The notes: generated by a model not told the origin, from the sequence alone. Positions 26,777-38,874 are shown, numbered from the stretch's first letter. The stretch is DNA of 64,000 nt from Ichthyophonus hoferi (GCA_002751075.1 NAOQ01000045.1:3817-67816); one strand, 5' to 3'. A program made the numbers and translations.

Positions 26777-28835
26777 CTCTGGACCAAATAATATTGTAAC
26801 AGAGAAAATATATGTCAGTCCACCCTTTGCCAGTTCTGCCTTTAGGGAGAAAGATAACGGGAATTAATAATGTTCTGTAACCTAACCAACCATTTTTTTT
26901 TTGAGTATTTAGACCACCCACATTGTCTTATGTTATTGAATGTATGGTTTAGTGTTATTTTGTACACTCGGATTGCTGCTGTTATTACTAATCATTTATA
27001 TATTCTAGTTTCACATACTGTTTATCACTGGAATGCCATGATGCTGTTACAGCCAATAATAATGCTGTTGTAATTATATTTCGTCATTTCTATTGGCCCT
27101 TAGAGCATCGCATAGGAGACTTTAATGCTAATTTATGTTGTTTTAGTTTTACTGGCTTCATTGAATGTAATCATCAAATATTAACATATATAATAGTAAA
27201 TAAGTTTTTTAAAAATATTTAATGTGTTTTTATATTTGTAAATAAAATGGAAAATTGCATTTACGGACTACCTCAAGAATATAGTTTAGATTTGTTAAAA
27301 TAGCGTCTGAGATGTTTGGCATTTATAATTTTTAGTTAAACCAATGGGAACAACTATTGCTATTAATAGCACTAAATTTAATCGAATAGATTGATTGATC
27401 TTTCTACCTTTCTATTGGCTCGCATAGGTGCGGTAGGATAATATTTAAATAGTTACTCATGTTTACCCTAAGAAATAGAAAAGGATCAGCACTTTACTGT
27501 ATCATCTGTACATTATATAGCGCTAAAATAAGCCTGGGTCAGTCAACAAAGCAATTCAGGGTTTATAATAAGTAATGTATGCAACTGAATTGGGGCTAAG
27601 ATGAAAATAGCAATCCAACAGGAGAGCCCTGTGAAACTTATGTTATTATAGAATCTAATAACTTTCGTTTGCATTTAAAAACTCAGTGCCACTAGCCTAA
27701 TAATTTACTCCTCTTAACCACTATTATCTATATATACTTGCACTTAAGCAAGATTTTTTATTCTTGTCTCACTTGTCCAAATACTACCAGAGGAAAAGGT
27801 ATACTGCTTTTATGAGAACTTGTTTACCGATTCATTGTTTTTCCCTAAAACAAATATATGGTAAAAGCGCCCCAGTAAGGGATGCATACCTGATCATGTA
27901 TCCAATATAAATCTATTAATAGTTTGGTAAATAAATTAGTCAAAGGGATCCTGTTATTATTAAAAACTAAAGCGCTTAAAATTGGATTTCAAGTAAAATA
28001 GGAAAGATGGTGCCAGATGTTCATCATTATTGCTCGATAATATAGGGTTGTGGTACACTTTTCTATGAAATTCTGCTCCTTTCATTTAAGTAAAAAATCA
28101 CTTCACTTTAAGGTTAAACTATTATAAATTTTACTTGTGCAATATTATATTGTCTTCTTAATAAAGAAATGATTATATAGATTTCTCATTATTAAATCGG
28201 TTATTGATACAAAATATGCATATTAATAAAAAAAATCTTCAAACCTAAATATATTCAGGTCCCGCGCCGATTCCTACTTTAAACCAATAATCCAAATAGG
28301 TATATAAATTAATTTCCAAGTTTATAATTACAATAGGAATAACATATATCTTTGAAACAATAAATCTACTTGCCCAACAACAATATCAATACACCAGCCA
28401 CGAGTTTATCATGATATACATACTATTTAATTTTCATACGCAATTTCAATTAACTACATATTATCTAATTCCACACAGCCGAGGTTGCACCATACTTTAA
28501 AAGGGTAAACGCTAGATGTTACAGAATTTACGCGTAATATAAAACAACAACTGAATTTATGCGCTATGTTAATGACAAGTTTATAAATTGAAAGGGGGGC
28601 AAACATATCAGCCTCGAGTTTTGGGTGTCGGCGCAGAATCCACGAGGGGCTTGGGAAAACCTGTTAGAAGACTAAAGAGACATAACTATATTAAAATGAT
28701 ATTAAATACGAATAACCAATGAGAGTGTTCAATAGACTAGGATAAAAGCAAGATAAAAGAAATAAACTGGGATTAGATATATGATATATTGAAAATTCCC
28801 ATTTCATCTTCGTTAAAATAGAAACACAATGATGT
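26777..28835. other. Spacer upstream of nicastrin, no gene seen
   Basis: AT-rich sequence between the nicastrin start and the orphan at 28836. It must contain the nicastrin promoter. I see no exon, tRNA or repeat block worth naming. Confidence 0.45.
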
Positions 28836-29204
28836 CTAATTTAATTCTATATAGGGGATGTCCATAGCTTTGGCCTTCTTAGCATTCAATCCCTTTTCGA
28901 GCTTTTTGAGTAGGGCAGAGCTGATAGTCAGCAAAACAGAGCCAGTTAGACCTTTGATCCCATCAGTGCTACGAAAAGATGCATTTATGGCAATGATCTT
29001 ATAGTTGTTCTTTTTGTAATAATTGTATATCTTAGTAACACTAAGCACGTCAGAGGTAAGATGGAAGGCGTATATAGCCTCTGAGGACTTGGTCTTGCAC
29101 CAATTAAAGATGCAGCCAAAAAATGGTAAGATAAGTGTAGCGTCAACCTGGGCACAAGCAACAACCTGGGATGGGTGAGATATAGTGAGTTTGGCCTTGT
29201 TCAT
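28836..29204 (-). CDS. Intronless orphan protein, 122 residues
   Basis: I do not recognise this gene. The frame runs 122 residues from an ATG at 29202-29204 to a TAA. Composition is protein-like: mixed hydrophobic and charged residues, pI basic, predicted alternating strands and helices, and a Lys-rich C-terminal helix (ALLKKLEKGLNAKKAKAMD). There is no signal peptide or obvious membrane span, and three Cys sit in the first third. Just upstream on the coding strand a CCAAT pentamer and a TATATA run precede the ATG closely (29209-29226), looking like a compact promoter. It is flanked by a long spacer on one side and transposon debris on the other, so it may be young, laterally gained or element-borne. 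Confidence 0.55.
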   Translation of the reverse strand: MNKAKLTISHPSQVVACAQVDATLILPFFGCIFNWCKTKSSEAIYAFHLTSDVLSVTKIYNYYKKNNYKIIAINASFRSTDGIKGLTGSVLLTISSALLKKLEKGLNAKKAKAMDIPYIELN

Positions 29205-29208
29205 AAAA

Positions 29209-29226
29209 ACAATGCTATATATTTAT
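29209..29226 (-). promoter_or_regulatory. CCAAT plus TATA cluster of the orphan gene
   Basis: Read on the minus strand, CCAAT is followed within a few bases by AAATATATAG, then the ATG at 29204. The spacing is unusually tight, which would imply a very short leader. Confidence 0.3.
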
Positions 29227-29589
29227 TGGCTTGAAGGTTAATTTAATGGTGCTTATATATTGTTATTATTACAACATAGCTTCGCTGTGCATATCGTAGT
29301 ATACCATATTCTATTCTAGGCTGGATTTTCCAAATCATTTGTTAGGTTTAATACGAGTTGGAACAATTAATGTAATTAATAAAATATTTAAACAATACGT
29401 AGGAAGTTATAGGTATTATACATGATTTGCATATGTACAAATATGTAATTACACGCATTATAAAGGATTAGATATGAGATATCTGGTGCATATTAATATA
29501 GACATAGCTAAAACAGGAATATTTAATTAATTTGAGTATTTCTTTATATAGCTATAAAAATTTAATGTAATTAACAACTATTATTACAT

Positions 29590-29930
29590 ATGTAGCCAAG
29601 GAGAATAGTTAGTGCAATTTTTTAATACTAAACGGCAATCCCAAATGATCCATAAAATTTGAACCACCAAATGGCAGAGATTCTGCAACTGTATAATAAG
29701 TCACTTCAGATCATGTGTTTTGGGATCTAGATAACACATTGCTGAGACATCCTGTCCAAGACAAATCCGGCATGCTTGTTTATTGGTAAAAATATAGATT
29801 GGTATATCTGTACTCTGAGTACGCAAAAAGACACGTTAAAACGTCCCTTAATTTGGTATTCTCTTTATTTCTAAACGAATATAGATCATTAGAACACGTC
29901 CGTCTTTACTTATTATTCCCAAAAATCACA
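29590..29930 (+). repeat. Unnamed dispersed repeat, copy 1
   Basis: Aligned by eye, about 340 bases match the minus strand of 38875-39195 at roughly 70%, with a 16-base identical core (AAACACATGATCTGAA on the minus strand, near 29704-29720). About 75 bases around 29691-29765 also match 49663-49736 in the same orientation, including TCCTGT-C-AAGACAAA. The element family is unknown. Confidence 0.65.
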
Positions 29931-30184
29931 CAGAAAGTTATAGATTATTACAAGGGTATAATTGGCATAGACAGGTCTAGGAAGCTAGCATATGTGGACT
30001 GCTGTGGTTTAACATATATGAGATTAATTAATCTGGACAGATACTACTTTACTAAGGATTTATGATTAATGAGTAATGAGTATACCAAAATAGAAAATAT
30101 TTTTGACACCAATAGTAAATCGTAGGTTGTATATTGACCTAACATGTAAACCAAACAGATGAAGAAAAGGGTGTGCATAATTGC

Positions 30185-30410
30185 TTACCCTTGAGAGATC
30201 TTTCCACAAGAAACATGTCGAATAGGCAGGAAATCCCATAAAAACTTCATATTCCTTGGATTAAATTTGTTCCGACTGATTTGAACGGACCAATGAATCT
30301 AGGTCTAAATATTTTTGGCTTTCGAATACAAGCATTTGGTCCAATAAGAACATAGATTATTCACAAAGATTTTCCGTCAAACTTAACTAGGCTCGGTGCA
30401 AAAACGAAAT
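30185..30410 (-). mobile_element. Ty3/gypsy-like pol remnant (fossil)
   Basis: A minus-strand stretch resembles the C-terminal end of Ty3/gypsy integrases, with RPRFIGPFK and a following segment of the type seen just past it. It is short, broken and lacks recognisable LTRs or other pol domains, so it is an old relic. The match is by eye and short. Confidence 0.4.
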
Positions 30411-30999
30411 TGGCATCCTTAAGCACTCCCCAATGCCAACAGATCTTGGATCGACTGCAAGAAGGAGTACGTCCCTAACTTCTGTGCGTAATACACCTTT
30501 TAAGATCATGAGAAATAATGGGAAGGGTTGTTTCATCTGAATAAGTTCTGGACCATTCCAGTCAGACTCCCTGGGGTGTACTGGTATCTAGCCTCTCCAC
30601 TCTATGAAGGAAGGACCCCAGGGTTGCCTTCCCTTTTGCTATTGCTAGAGAGATATCAGATATATTACACTCTGGTGCTAGAAGATTCTGATAGTGCCTG
30701 CGTAATGGGTCAGGGAAGGTTCCAAACTGATTTATGGACTGATGAGAACCTCCTCCAGCATGGCTGTGCATGGTGGGAACAGAAGTCCCTCTTTCCATAG
30801 TGTGAGTGAAAGAAGGCCTGCATAGGAGAGGATGCCAATAGTTGGGAGATGTTGTGATCATTTTTTCTATAACTATAACTATAATAAACATATGCAAATA
30901 ATAACTATGAGTTATTATACTATGTTGTTGTACTGAGTAAGTTATAGATTCAGGAGCTCTTTGTGATCGTGATTCCCGATTAGGACGCACCTCAGTCAT
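30411..30999. other. Unassigned sequence between two transposon relics
   Basis: About 590 bases, somewhat GC-richer than the surroundings. Open frames exist on both strands (30528-30800 plus, 30562-30999 minus), but neither resembles a family I know. It may belong to the Ty3/gypsy-like relic on its left or to the Merlin-like element on its right. Confidence 0.35.
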
Positions 31000-32090
31000 C
31001 TTCAGATGCCCATATGACTGATGATTGGCTAAATATGCAGAAGATGGAATTTGATGCTGTCCAATATGATGGCGCTATGTTAAACACAGACCAATTGTTT
31101 AGCCGGCAATGTAAGGTAGGCAAATTCTTGAAACGGCTATTGGAGACCACAATCACTGCTAAATCACCTAAATAAACAAAAAAAGTTTTTCTTCATGAAA
31201 AAAAAAAGAAAACCAAAAGTTTAAATTTTTACACTTTCAATAATGGGAGATGAAACACTGGTTTTTTAGAGAGGCATGGAATTTTTGCCTCACAACGCTT
31301 GCGCAGCCTTGGTCATCCCATGCATGAGTACCAACCAACACAGTTGGGTCGGCGGTTCTCATGGCCATAAGAAGTTATGTTCAATTCGCAAGGGATCATT
31401 TTTGAAAAACTGTAAGTCAACCTTTCACAAAGTAATAAAGTTTGTGTATTATTAAAGTAAGAGCCAAAGCTCGTGTACATCATGATCAAAGAGTTGAGAA
31501 TTACTACCCATACTGTTGTGAACCTCAAGTCCAAGGTGAGGGATGTCATCGTGAATTACAGGAGATTGTGCCCTTTTTCCAAGATTGGAGGAGACAACAC
31601 CATAGTTGAGATAAACGAGACTCGCTGGAATACGCACAAGAGCAATGTTGGCAGGGTTCTACAATCCCAACAATAGATTTTCGGCGGCTTTGAGGGCCAC
31701 ACAGGAAAACAAGTTGTGGTTGCCGTCCCGGTTCGGAGAAAAGGGGTACTTAGCAGAAATTGAGAAACACATAGCTCCAGAAAGCATCAAAATGTTCGAC
31801 TCGGTCCGCCTATGATACGGGGGCCATGTCCAAATTAAGTATTGGGCACTACAAGGTAAATCATCGGTTTAACTTTATATCCCCGGATCATCCTTCAATC
31901 CACACCCAGGGCACTGAGATAATGTGAAGAGATCTCAAAGAGTGCAACAAAAGGCAGCACGGGACAGTCCCCGGAAATCTTGATGGTTATTTGGAAGAGT
32001 ACATATAGGTGAGAACGCCATCAAGAAAACGGGCTTAAAGATGTGATGTCCCTCACTCTTTGCCACCTATTCAAGTCAATAAATACATGG
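31000..32090 (+). mobile_element. Decayed Merlin-type (ISXO2-like) transposase
   Basis: Plus-strand fragments in several frames follow the order of the ISXO2/IS1016 transposase domain used by eukaryotic Merlin DNA transposons. An N-terminal helical part (~31030-31150) and a zinc-ribbon-like remnant (~31310-31350) come first. A linker with RITTHTVVNLKSKVRDVI (31480-31545) precedes the catalytic core, which opens SKIGGDNTIVEINETRW, the ISXO2 GG...VEIDES motif with Asn in place of the usual Asp. Then FGGFEGHTGKQVVVAVPVRR (31681-31740) and a downstream segment with HRFNFISPDHPSIHTQGTE and a W/K-rich end (31861-31960) match the NH..FV.P..G.HTQ.IE region. Stops and frame changes (at least eight) break it throughout, so it is a pseudogene. 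I could not find terminal inverted repeats or target duplications with certainty. Confidence 0.8.
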
Positions 32091-35000
32091 CAATATGAGC
32101 ATGTTTGGCTTAGAGTATATTGTCTCTCAATGATATAGTGGAGAGGTTAGGGTTTAGGATTGGGATTCTAAAATATGGTTAAAAAGTATTAAATATTGTT
32201 ACAAGATTGCTAGCCACAGATGAGTAAGAGGGTTCGATTGAAGCCCACATAATAAGTATATTGATTTTTGTCATAGTATGCAGCATATAAACACTATTAC
32301 CTTAACAAAGTAATGAGTTAATTCACCAAAATAAGGACATAATAGTATTTAAGTATTACGCTACGATCAGACAATTCTAGGAGGTCTCTTTGGTCTATTG
32401 TGAGTTGGATTAGCTAATACGAATATTTATGAGTGGCTCCATTTAAGTCGTTGAGCTTAGCAACATTAGTGTTAACTAGAAAGTTAGTACTGGTGATAAA
32501 AAAAAGTGTAAAATAAAAGAAAACTCAATAATAAAAGAGGAGGGGTTCACACATACGTGGCCTCCGACACATCCGGGTATATGCGGCAACTCCGTATACT
32601 TGTACATGTAGACACAAAATTTTGCATTCATTTAAGGTTTTTAAATAATATCATAAAACTTATATATGTAGTTCTATTATGCAACAATCAATTGGAGACC
32701 CCGAAGCTTGAAGATAAGTTACTAGAACTACCAAAGATTGCTATAAATATTTTAATAGAAAAGCAGGGGTTTGGGAGCGGCAGCCCCGGAGGAAAAAAAA
32801 AAGTGAAAATTTGGTTTCAAATGGGAACGAAATCTTCGTGTTGTTCTTAATTTATTTTACCCCCACTCTGATACGGATTTCCGATTGATTTAATTTAAAA
32901 ATAGGCAATCAGCGCTTTGCGGTTTCCTTATCTTCTCCATATTAACCGATGATTGCATCTGGAACTAAGTCAACCAATCATATTAATGGCCTCAATCTAC
33001 CAATTATATCCTTCTCCAGCGGCCCAGCTCCTAGATCCCAGCTGACGGATCTCTTGGTCACAGATGTGGTGCCAGTCCTGGACTGATTCGGAGGGAAAAC
33101 AATTCGGGCGAGCGGATGCTCAACTGAGGAAGGACAGATCAGATCAGTCTTAATAATAGAGCAAAGATATTTGATTGCTTTAGGATCAGACGTAGACTGA
33201 CGGTATTTTTTATTTTTTGAAAGGTATTCTTTGTCTCGACTCGTTAACGTTTAAAACCATGATGCAGGGCTAGCTCGGCTAGGCCTTCTTTCATGCTGGT
33301 ACAATTATGCACTATTAGGTGTTCAACTTTGGATAATGAAAATTAATATTATATGCTATACTCTATAACTAAATGATTTAGGCCTTCATCTGTCATATGG
33401 TGGTAGTTAGCTATTATTCTACTGATAACGATATTCCCAATAAAATTCTTCAAATTCTTATGCCTATATATTATATAGATTGTGTGGATGTAAGAAGGCG
33501 GAGAAGTTATTCAGTGGCAAGAGACTCCTTAAAATATACATTGATATTGGCAAACACCAAATTTTCATGTGACACAAATAGGAAAATCTAAGCGCCACTA
33601 GTTGGCTTTATTAAAAAGATATAAATACCATGGGACCGCATCGTTATACACTTTAATTAAAATACATATTGATGGTGTTTGTGCGTTACTACTGTGCCAT
33701 ATATATCCAATGAACTGCTAGTTAGTCCTGGCATTATTGTTGTCTTTCTCAACTGTAGAACCAATATAGCACACATAGACTGTGTTGCCTCTGTTTCCAG
33801 AGATGCCCCTAGACAAGCTGAAAGGTAAACGTCTATAATAATACATTCTACTGTAACCACTAGTGGAGGACGATGTACGCAGGTCTTAGACGTGTTCTGA
33901 AATTTTTTTATTGAATCGAAACACCTACTGCTTTATCCATTTTCCTGTTAAGACGTCAAGCAGCAAAACTGGGCTTAATTTTGGCTGGATAGGATTAATC
34001 TTGTGTGTGCTTAATTGAAGACCTGGCAGGCCACACATGGTTACCGCTCTAAAAACTGACAATCGAGTATCTTAAGTAGTCTAATAATTCGCTTCTATAT
34101 TTTTCCAAAATATTCCAAATTCTCCAAGAAAATACCAAATCTTATTATTAGACCATATAAGTAATATTTTGGTTTTATTCTACAAAACCTTTAATTTAAT
34201 GAAATTCGATGATAATCACTCTCGAGTATAATGGTTTTGTGTCAGAGACAAATATGCGTGTACGTGCACAACAATTGCTATTAATAGAAACCATTACGTG
34301 GTAATCTACTGTTCTTTTTTTAACTTTGTATTGCTTAGCTCTCTAAAGAGTATAGTTGCACTTTTTTAATTCTAAATGTAATATTTTGTTTGCTTTTCTA
34401 GAACACAGTCTACCCAATCATAACCGTAATAACCAAAGTTAGGTAACGTAACGGATAGTAAGTAATATTATTGAAAACTTACGATTTCGTATTGACTAGA
34501 AAAAAATTGTCTTTATTTTAAACCATTTTATTTCTTGTTAGATGTATTTGAGTATGCTATTTATCTAATATTGTTATATTGTTTAGCATTTGAAATATGT
34601 TTAAAGGCCAAACCAAACACAGCGAACAGGCATATGGGAAAGATAATAACATTAGTTTTTACAGCGTTATCTTATCTTTATTGGTTAACTGATAGATCTA
34701 AGATAGAACTGCATATCATTCATATGCGGTCTCGGAGTATAAGCTGGTCATTTTAAAATGTATTGAATAGTAATTTACCTTTAACATTTTTATAGTATTG
34801 GAGTGATAAGAAAATCTCGGAAATGTGGAGAACGACAAAGGGGTGAACAAGAGTAACCAATTGATTTGTGGAGTACGCTGGGAGATGGGAGATCACGATT
34901 TTAGGTAACTAATACTGGCTAGAAAATAGAGAAAATTAATAGATAGTTTTTTAAAAAGAAACCAATGTGTATTTTATTATTATTATTATTATTGATAAAT

Positions 35001-37671
35001 ATGGGGTATTCTTTCTTTTTTTTAAAAAAAAATATAAAATAATTTTAATAGGTGCAATTGTATATCATCTTTTAATCAGTTTGCTATATGGTAATGCAGT
35101 ATTAACATCAAACAGCTCATTTAGAGGCAGCATTTTTATAGTTGATACACAGTCTGATTATTTATTAAATATTTTTACTAACTCATATGCTGTGTATCAA
35201 GAGAGGTAAGAGGGTAAGGAGATGGTTTGAATGAAATAAATATAGATAAACGTAGAACTATATTGGTTAAGCAAATAAAAAATATCCTATACTGAATTAC
35301 TATATACAGGTTACTAAAATTTCAATGAAGTTACATAGCACGTGATCTCCTACACAAAGGTGATTCATTAGCCGCCTTAAGTGCTTCAATCCAGGAGAAA
35401 TATAAACCTACAGTAACTTCATTAATAAAGTCTTACCGTCTTTATTACTAGATGCTATGAAAGTATTCAACCTGGTTCTTAGCGTAGTCGGCACCCAATT
35501 TTTACAAGTTGTTGCCCAATATACTATGTGGTGTACATCAGGACATTCATTCTAGGCACTAAAATGCGCTGGCAACAGAACTAGAAAACAGAATATAGGA
35601 GGTAGGAACAAACATTGGATTTCTTCAGAAATGGAGATTGGCCAGCCATTGATAAATGTTCTTTAAAGGCTTAATATTGTCTTTTATCATCCAAACTACT
35701 TGGCAGATAACCAACAAGAGTTATTATTAAGAACACAATAATTCACATAACCCTAACCTCTACAAGAGCTTACCTAAGAGGGATGACAAGTAATTTTAAT
35801 TAACCAGGTATGTACTTATATTTTTTTATTCCGAGTCATTCATTGATCGGGCTGCATTTAATAAAACTAATTTTGTCAACAACAATGATATACCTTTCGC
35901 CCAACTTGTGCTGTGTATGTGTTTTTCATTATCCAGAATTCAACCCAGCGTTTTGCTATCCTGTCTTTTTTTTTTTTAAAAAAAAAAGTGTGTAGTTTTC
36001 CTATCTGTGGGCTTTGAAACAAGATTTTAATAGTAAGGTGAATCATTTTCCCTTAAGCCTAGTTTTCCATTTTTTTTTCTAGGTTAGGATAGCTCTCGTT
36101 GTCTTATCATATTGTATATTGTATATTACCATTTCATATAATTGAAAGAACGGACCTCGGGCAAAACTGGTACATAATTGGCTTTTAAAGAATTAGCCCT
36201 AAAAAATGGTAATAATAGGATCTCACAGCTGATAGAGGGGCACGGATTTTTGATATACTACTTTGCAATGTTACATGAATGATTTTATTTTCAATGGCAT
36301 AGTCTGTCTTAAACTTACATATTGATACTGACTCAAAACAGTGTTAGCAAATTATTTCCCGTAATTTAAAAGCACGACAGGCTCAACAGTAAGACCATCA
36401 TGTCAGTTTGATTTCAGTAAGGATTAGATACAAAGTATTGGGTGTTCAAGAGACCAATTACTATATTTTCTAACATATGCGTAAGGAGTAACATACCAAG
36501 GAATCATTATTGGCCTTGTACTTATTAGATCATTTTTAAAATAAATAGAAAATAGTTGGGTTGAGAAGCTTTATATAGTTTAAAGGATAATGAAGATGTA
36601 TATTCATATTTATGCTGTACCATTATTACTCTTTCAATTTTTGTGATTGGTAAAATTTATGAAACTGAATAGAGTGATAATAGCAAGACTACCTTTACAA
36701 CTGCCATATTTTAGTTGGTCTAAATCGGAGTGTTGTGTTCATGATATGATACCATCTATATAGATTGTATAGATAACATGAATGTGATTACGTCATGAGC
36801 CTGAACACTTTTGTATTAACACGTAGTTGTAAATATACGTCTATGCGCTTTGCTTGCACGAGCACATAAATATATAGGTCATTGTGCACATAAATATATA
36901 CGTAATATGGTTGCTATTATGATTTAGACATCCTACAGCAATATCGAACTTGTGAGATTCAGCGTGTTGAATCTACATCTGCATGACGAGCAGATTTCTC
37001 ACAGATTTCATTGCTCATCCAAGCAGTAGTTACTCCCTTTTTCGAAAATAACTCGCGTTAAATATTAATCGAATATACTACTCTGCTATATATATATATA
37101 TATATATAATTAAAGATTTTTTTAAACTAGTTCTAATTTGACAAAGACGTTGATGCATTTGGGCCAATGTATTTTGATGCATTAACTTCAAGTGCTACTT
37201 TACTAGTTATATTTATCACCACCATAAACTACTTATCTTTGCCAAAGCTTGGCAACACAGGGTTATAATCAAGATAAGTGAAATACAACCACATTAACAA
37301 TATGCGACTACGATGGCTTTCCCTGTTAATTTATTTCATTGAAAATTTCCTACCGTACATCTAGTCCGCAGATTCTGTCTTCTAAGGCAAGCTTTAAATA
37401 CTCTCCTAAGACGTGCTGTAACAAAAGTTAAGCACATATTTTCAATCTATAAGTTATGCCCTGCTAATTTAGTCGTGTGAAATTACCCCCATATGACTCG
37501 ATCAATCTGAAAATGGCCAATAAAAATAAAACTTTTCAAATTCGTTCCTTAGATTATAGATCACATCCCTATATAACTGGGATCAATTGCATTATTTCAT
37601 TATATCTGAACATATTAGTTTAGAGTATTTTGTTTATACATATTGGGCTCTTTTATGCAACACTATTAAAT
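32091..37671. other. Gene-poor spacer, 5.6 kb
   Basis: AT-rich DNA with no exon I can support on either strand. A GC-richer patch at about 33005-33150 could be an old element or lost exon but matches nothing I know. Short open frames (32557-32850, 34535-34756, 34967-35209) have no family resemblance and no splice partners. A (TA)n run lies at 37087-37108, and the promoter of the downstream gene is at the right end. Confidence 0.4.
37569..37577 (+). promoter_or_regulatory. TATA box of the repeat-protein gene
   Basis: CCTATATAA sits about 100 bases before the ATG at 37672, a position that fits a TATA box with a leader of roughly 70 bases. Confidence 0.45.
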
Positions 37672-38385
37672 ATGAAGAATTTGATTTTCACTGTCGCTCT
37701 ATTGGGCTGTGCATCTGCAGTGAAAGTTTGTATACATCAAGAAAAGAACTGCCAGGGGGACTCTCAAAACTGTTTCGAACCTGTTCTTAATAAGTGCGAG
37801 AAAATGCCTTCACAAATGGCCAAAGGTAATGTCTATTATATTGCAGAAGACCAAGGGGACACAGTGAGTATAACGGGCTACCGAACGCCAGGTTGCGATG
37901 AACCAGAAACCATTGCCCAAATAGCGCTCACATATGGACAATGTGAAATCCCTCGTGTGGCGCAATTTAAGTTATTCGCTTGGGCCAAGGCTACTAAGAA
38001 AATGGTTGACCCTCCGGTGAAACCTGAACCGGTGAAACCTGCGGATAAATCTGTACCGGTGAAACCTACGGATAAATCTGTACCGGTGAAACCTACGGAT
38101 AAATCTGTACCGGTGAAACCTACGGATAAATCTGTACCGGTGGAACCTAAGCCTAAGGATAAACCTGAACCGGCGGAACCTAAGGATAAACCTGAACCGG
38201 TGAAACCTGAACCGGTGGAACCTAAGGATAAACCTGAACCGGCGAAACCAACTTCCGGCGTTAAGCCAGGCGGAGTAACCACTTCTTCGCCACCATCCGC
38301 CGGCAGCCGTGCAAGCGCCGCTGGGTTAATTACTCCCTCTATTGTAGTATCTGCTATTGCCATGGCTGCGGCTATGCTTTTCTAA
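37672..38385 (+). CDS. Secreted, probably GPI-anchored Lys/Pro-repeat protein
   Basis: A single exon encodes 237 residues; I do not recognise the family. Residues 1-17 are a signal peptide (MKNLIFTVALLGCASA). A compact domain of ~90 residues follows with six Cys after the signal (VCIH...NCQ...NCF...NKCE...PGCD...GQCE), consistent with three disulfides. Residues ~117-200 are a stalk of repeats: four 9-residue units of KP[AT]DKSVPV, then variants with KDKPEP. The end (PSIVVSAIAMAAAMLF after a small Ser/Ala-rich site) is a hydrophobic tail with no cytosolic residues, typical of GPI addition. I chose the ATG at 37672 because it starts the signal peptide directly; an in-frame ATG at 37630 would add 14 residues. 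The overall design is that of a cell-surface adhesin or wall protein, by inference. GC-rich repeats contrast with the AT-rich flanks. Confidence 0.8.
   Translation: MKNLIFTVALLGCASAVKVCIHQEKNCQGDSQNCFEPVLNKCEKMPSQMAKGNVYYIAEDQGDTVSITGYRTPGCDEPETIAQIALTYGQCEIPRVAQFKLFAWAKATKKMVDPPVKPEPVKPADKSVPVKPTDKSVPVKPTDKSVPVKPTDKSVPVEPKPKDKPEPAEPKDKPEPVKPEPVEPKDKPEPAKPTSGVKPGGVTTSSPPSAGSRASAAGLITPSIVVSAIAMAAAMLF
38020..38250 (+). repeat. In-frame 27-bp tandem repeats
   Basis: Near-identical 27-base units (CCGGTGAAACCTACGGATAA plus 7 more bases) code the KPTDKSVPV repeats, followed by degenerate KDKPEP units. High nucleotide identity between units points to recent expansion or ongoing slippage. Confidence 0.9.
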
Positions 38386-38874
38386 AGATGTCTTAGCTTA
38401 TATTACGGAGAATATCTGATTGAAATACACTCGTTAATGTTCTTCAGGTGTATCGGAATATTTTTCGTTGCTATTTGCCGACGCAATGTATTATTTATAT
38501 ATCGGAAGCACAGCCTTTGTCAGCGCCTAGGCAGTGGGACTTCTATTAATTTTGTTATTTCGCTTTTGTATTTTTCGGAGCTCTGGTCGGAGTTGATTTC
38601 TTGACGTACCATTGCAACAAAACAGTAAAAGCTCTATTAACAATAATTCGTGCCATATTATACTTGTAGCTGAAAATGTCTCTCTTTTTCACAGCTTTAC
38701 AGTGCTATATACAAATGCGGATAGGAGTTGTAATATGTAATATAAATTTCCTCCGTGAGAGGGCATTAGAAGCTTGTTTTTTATACTGTGGTTGTTAAAT
38801 TCTATATAAACAAATGCCATAATGTATATATAGGCTGATGGTCATCCAACATAGAATGCATGGAATACGGCTTC

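Larger units (their letters stand above)
29205..30184. other. Spacer containing dispersed-repeat copy 1
   Basis: AT-rich spacer. Its middle part (29590-29930) is a copy of the unnamed repeat also found at about 38.9-39.2 kb and 49.6-49.7 kb. An open frame of about 88 codons without an ATG start (29799-30065) begins inside the repeat; its coding status is unproven. Confidence 0.5.

Noticed and set aside
28836-29204. CheD-like or deamidase-like fold for the orphan
   Set aside because: A Cys and a His are roughly spaced as in that fold, but no motif supports it, so the gene is left unassigned.
30528-30999. Overlapping 90- and 145-codon frames on both strands
   Set aside because: No family match and located between two element relics; most likely element debris.
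32557-32850. 97-codon frame ending in a homeobox-like KIWFQ
   Set aside because: Only five residues resemble helix 3; the preceding residues do not fit a homeodomain and an A-run encodes the Lys stretch. Judged coincidence.
37878-38363. 161-codon minus-strand frame of Gly/Ser/Thr repeats
   Set aside because: Mirror of the repeat region of the plus-strand surface protein, which has the signal peptide, Cys pattern and promoter.
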